From positions 1 to 64,000 of the forward strand of contig QANZ01048479.1 in the NCBI GenBank assembly GCA_003254925.1: 64,000 nucleotides of DNA, in the 5' to 3' direction. Position 1 is the stretch's first letter, and the number at the start of each line of letters is the position of its first letter. The notes beneath the pieces were generated by a model. The model worked only from the letters and a program-made list of their open reading frames with translations, was not told the DNA's origin and ran no database searches. Positions 60,753 through 64,000 of this stretch are shown here, piece by piece. The translations under genes were made by a program, and so were the position numbers. Source of the DNA: Chamaecrista fasciculata (taxonomy: Eukaryota > Streptophyta > Magnoliopsida > Fabales > Fabaceae).

Positions 60753-61155
60753 ACGGACCGATATCCCGAGGGAAAATTAGGTGATGCGATTTTTTGTTTC
60801 TTAGATAGTAATGTAAATTACCGGAGGCACGTTGAATTGCTTTCGACGCTGATCGGATTTTCTCGGGAATCGAACTTTCTCGAGAAAATTAGGACTAATA
60901 TAGGGAAAATCTCAGAATTGAAAATACAAATAAAAATAAGATCACTAGAAAGAAAGAAAGAAATCGATACAATAATCTGCTTTTCTTGGATAATAATGAG
61001 CTAATTATCAGTAGAGTTTTAACACCATAGCTTCCATTGTTCGCAGAGGGGTCCATTCGTTGAGAGAGTATGAATTCAGAGGAATCGAAAGGAGAAATTC
61101 ATATGATCAGATTTGTGAATGAACTTAGAAAAAAAGGAAACTATGAATGAAATTA

Positions 61156-61380
61156 ACAACCAATTGCCAAAAGAAAATGTGGCGCCGGAGGAGATGAAGC
61201 CGGTGGAGTGGCGGCGGCGGTAGGGGAGGGAGACGAAGCAGAATGAGATTGAGGAGCCGGAGAGGACTTAGGAGAGAGAGCTGATTTGGGGGAACCCACC
61301 AGAGAAGAAGCCGGAGAGTGAGAGATCTGACTGAGAGCGGCGGAAGCAAGTAAGGCCAACACAAAGTTAAAGATTGAAAA
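61156..61380 (-). pseudogene. Arabinogalactan-protein-like fragment inside the MULE-like element
   Basis: On the minus strand an open frame (stop near 61153) reads FNFVLALLASAALSQ, a good end of a signal peptide. About 45 residues dominated by Pro, Ala, Ser and Thr follow (SPKSSPAPQSHSASSPSP, TPPASSPPAP). This layout matches the N-terminal half of classical arabinogalactan proteins. There is no ATG at the front and no GPI-anchor tail, so it would be a captured fragment. The match rests on composition, so chance cannot be excluded. Confidence 0.4.
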
Positions 61381-62142
61381 ATTTGGGGGGTTTTGATTTG
61401 TTTGAAGAATACTTGAATGAAATTTGTGGGGTAATTTGTGGGGCTTGATTTTGGAAAAAAATTTGGGTTTTCATTTGTTTGTAGTAAATTGAATGAAAAT
61501 ATCAGCTTCTCGTAGTTGAATATGGAGAATTTTTTTTTTGATAAATCATAGATGCTCATTTGTCTTTTGAGGTTCTAAGGACTATTTTGATAAAGATCAT
61601 AAACTTTTGGGATTAAAGTGTAATTAAATCAGGACCTATTCAAAAGTTATCTTATGAAAAGGAAAGGGAAAGGACTTAAACGTATAAGAGAATACTTGTT
61701 GGGAGGTTTTTGACATTTTAACGTGGTCACACTCACATTTACCGTTAAGTCTTAACGGAAATAAAGTACAGGGGACCAATTCGCTAACGGAGCAAACCAC
61801 GGGGCACCAAATTACAAACATTTTTCTTTCACGGTACCAAATTGCAATTTACCCTAAAAACTAATATCACATATGACATATATTATGAATAAATATTATA
61901 ATTTTTAAAATTTTCATCAAATTTATGGATTTTTAATTATTTATATATATAAATATATGTTGTGTCGTGCCATGTATTTCTAAGAATCTGGCGTGTCAGT
62001 GTGTCTGTATCTGTGTCATATCCCGTGTTCGTGTCAGTGTCCATACTTCATAGCTTATTGGCTGAAAACTCTTAATTATTAATTAATTTTTTATATATAG
62101 TCCTCATTAACTCATTTGATGGAAATGAATCATCTAGAGTTC

Positions 62143-62304
62143 ATTTTTCTACGTTTCTTGTGGAGTATGAGAGAAAAAGGAAGAAAAAAAGAAGAGAGAG
62201 AAAGAGAACATATGATTTAACATATTTTTCTATGTTTCTTGTGGAGTATGAGAGAAAAAGGAAGAAAAAAAGAAGAGAGAGAAAGAGAACATATGATTTA
62301 ACAT
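62143..62304. repeat. 81-bp tandem duplication
   Basis: Two copies in a row, each starting ATTTTTCTAYGTTTCTTGTG and continuing through an AG-rich tract to ACATATGATTTAACAT, with one visible difference. No function seen. Confidence 0.85.
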
Positions 62305-62313
62305 ATTTTTATT

Positions 62314-62868
62314 GGCAAAACACCCTTTCGTGCCCCTAACGTTTGTGGTGATTTTCAGTTATGCTCCTAATGTTTCATTTGTGTCAGTTGCGCCCCCAAT
62401 GTGAAACGTAGTTTCAATTATGCCCCCAATTTCAATCATCTACAAAAAAACACCATTTTTGCACGATTTGAGCTCGGTTTTGATCAGATTTCATATGTGT
62501 TTTAATTTTCGGACATCACAAACTTGATTTCTTGGATCAATTTCAAAGATTAAGCTCAAAATAGCCCCAAATCCGAAGAAAATCGGACCCAGTGAACCCC
62601 AAAAAGGACCAAAACGAAATGCAGCAAAACGAAGCATTTTTCTCAAAATTTCCATGTGCAAAATGATCCTTAGGAGCCGAAAATGAGTACCCATAAACTC
62701 ATTTATCAAAACAAACTGAAATGAACACAGATCGAAGCTCAAAAGTTCCGAAAAACGGTACAGAAACGAGGGTAGGGGCATAATTGAAACTAACGTTTCA
62801 CATTGGGGGCACAACTGACAGAAATGAAACGTTAAGGGCATAACTGAAAATCACCGCAAACGTTAGGA
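62314..62868. mobile_element. TIR element related to 1679-2327, right end lost
   Basis: The left end GGCAAAACACCCTTTCGTGC and following CCTAACGTTTG, CAATGTGAAACG motifs are mirrored by CGTTTCACATTGGGGGCA and CGCAAACGTTAGG at the right, but the last about 25 bases of the right terminus are missing. A minus-strand open frame of 116 codons runs through both arms and is not a gene. Confidence 0.7.
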
Positions 62869-63830
62869 ATTGCATTTTAAAGTAAACTTAAAATAAATTA
62901 CAATAGGGTAATGTAAGCTTTAAGAAAAAAAAAACAGTCAAATAATTTAATGCAAATGATTTAATTTTCTACCTTTATAGTTTTCAAAATACATTAAATG
63001 CTCCCTAACATGTACCATAAATGCATATTTTAGATATATTATGTATATATATATATATATATAAATGTGCTTCATAGAATATAGAGATGATCAAAATATT
63101 CATATCTGATGTGGACCTGCAAATTTTACTTGTTGGATCTGGTTCCGAGTAAAAAGGAATGGGTTTGGATATGTTTGTGGATTTAGCCGTTTAAAACTAC
63201 GGGTATGGGGATAGGGGTACCCACCCCAGACCCTACCCTCTACAATAACACATTATCATTTTTTCTATATATATATATATATTGTAACTAATTGCCAATC
63301 ATGAGTATAACTAATTAATTATAAATAATATTAATATGTATACTTATTTTTATATATATAGTTGTACTTAATTATTTTTTATTTTAAATATATATATATA
63401 AGTTGAAACAAAAGTAATCATAGTTATATCGATTCATCCATCCATTCTTCCAGTTTTGAATACGTGAATATATCTTTTTTTGTTTTGAGTGAAAATAAAA
63501 ACAATTTTCTTCTGGCAAAAAAAAAAGGAAAAGAAGAAGCAGCTAGATGTCCCTTTCCATGTACCTAAAATAATGCAAAAAAATATTTATTTAAATTTTT
63601 TTGGGTCTGAGTTCAGGTTCGGGCATAGAGGTATCCGTAAGGTTTGGGGATGAGGATTAATATTCATACCCGCATGAGTATGGGTTCAAATATGAGGATG
63701 ATATTTTGCTACGGGTTTAGAGACAGGTATCAAAAGACCCTACCCACATGAATCAGTAATTTTTTTTTTCACTAAAGGACTATTTTAGTGTGAGATAATC
63801 ACATTCCCATGACTTTGTATTTTACTTGGG
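62869..63830. other. AT-rich DNA with a worn GGGTACCC-type MITE
   Basis: Around 63180-63240 (GGGTATGGGGATAGGGGTAC) and 63600-63760 (ATACCCGCATGAGTATGGGT, ACCCTACCCACATGAATC) the sequence resembles the two arms of an old hAT-type MITE. No gene. Confidence 0.4.
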
Positions 63831-63838
63831 ACCAACGG

Positions 63839-63958
63839 TGAGACGTTTTCAAAAGTTAGGGGACCAAAATTGCAACAAAAAAAGCTAGGGGACCAAATTG
63901 AGACGTTTTCAAAAGTTAGGGGACCAAAATTGTAAAAAAAAAAGTTAGGGGACCAATA
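63839..63958. repeat. 60-bp tandem duplication at the window end
   Basis: TGAGACGTTTTCAAAAGTTA followed by GGGGACCAAAATTG occurs at 63839 and 63899, a 60-bp period. The GGGGACCAAA words also link it to the foldback families above. The right window edge may cut a larger element. Confidence 0.75.
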
Positions 63959-64000
63959 ATAAAAATAAAAGTTCATGCTTTTAAAAAAAACCGTCAATTA

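Larger units (their letters stand above)
59980..61854. mobile_element. MULE-like long-TIR element, possible gene-capturing copy
   Basis: The ends GGGTAAATTGCAATTTGG and CCAAATTGCAATTTACCC head inverted arms of about 370 bp. The flanks are TAAAAACTA at 59971-59979 and 61855-61863, a perfect 9-bp duplication. The interior (about 60380-61380) differs from that of the sister at 48678 and is more GC-rich than the surroundings. This is the pattern of Pack-MULEs, which carry pieces of host genes. No transposase. Confidence 0.88.
59825..62052. mobile_element. MITE (GAAGCATGGACACT family) split by a MULE-like element
   Basis: The left end TATGAAGCATGGACACT is mirrored by AGTGTCCATACTTCATA at 62036-62052. 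Its two halves, 59825-59979 and 61855-62052, are separated by the 1875-bp element described next. It is the same family as 23763-24151, which is uninterrupted. The order of events is clear: this MITE first, the MULE-like element later. Confidence 0.85.

Noticed and set aside
62491-62841. 116-codon minus-strand frame
   Set aside because: It runs through both arms of a TIR element, and its ends are parts of the inverted repeats.

Overview
This is nuclear DNA from a eudicot plant. It is AT-rich, and the two recognisable host genes are split by GT-AG introns and encode plant proteins (a KUP/HAK potassium transporter and an SC35-like SR splicing factor). The species cannot be fixed from this window. 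Most of the rest is transposable elements, many of them nested.

Layout. 1-6.4 kb: a tandem repeat, a solo LTR (488-1327, perfect 5-bp target duplication ACATG), nested TIR elements (about 1490-2327), a Helitron-like 3' end at 4857 and the left half of an old TIR transposon. 6.4-17.5 kb: Tat-lineage Ty3/gypsy element B (6366-17490, target duplication TGGAC) inserted into that TIR transposon; its right LTR is disturbed by an assembly joint at the N at 16840. 17.5-25 kb: AT-rich DNA with a Stowaway-like MITE, a 183-bp insertion with 15-bp direct repeats, the 3' end of a CACTA element, a large foldback element and two MITEs. 25.1-36.3 kb: Tat-lineage element C (25093-36303, target duplication GGAAG), which looks whole and has LTRs that are identical by eye; the solo LTR at 488 belongs to the same family. 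38.3-43.3 kb: the KUP6/KUP8-type potassium transporter on the plus strand, 8 coding exons, 784 aa. 43.5-53.2 kb: MULE-like long-TIR elements with 9-bp target duplications, a short LINE-derived insertion, an LTR-element remnant and a MITE remnant. 53.6-57.3 kb: the SCL30A/SCL33-type SR protein on the minus strand, 5 coding exons, 269 aa, with a MITE in intron 1. 57.3-64 kb: more MITEs, including a MULE-like element (59980-61854) sitting inside another MITE and carrying what may be a captured arabinogalactan-protein-like fragment.

Most notable biology: both Tat elements carry, between pol and the 3' LTR, a gene on the strand opposite to gag-pol. In each copy it has a G-box-like upstream element and a GT-AG intron at a matching place, and codes for a conserved domain followed by a coiled coil; element C also has a clear TATA box. 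Antisense ORFs are known in the Tat/Retand/Grande group, but their promoter and intron structure is worth checking. The two host genes have no visible functional link; both look intact.
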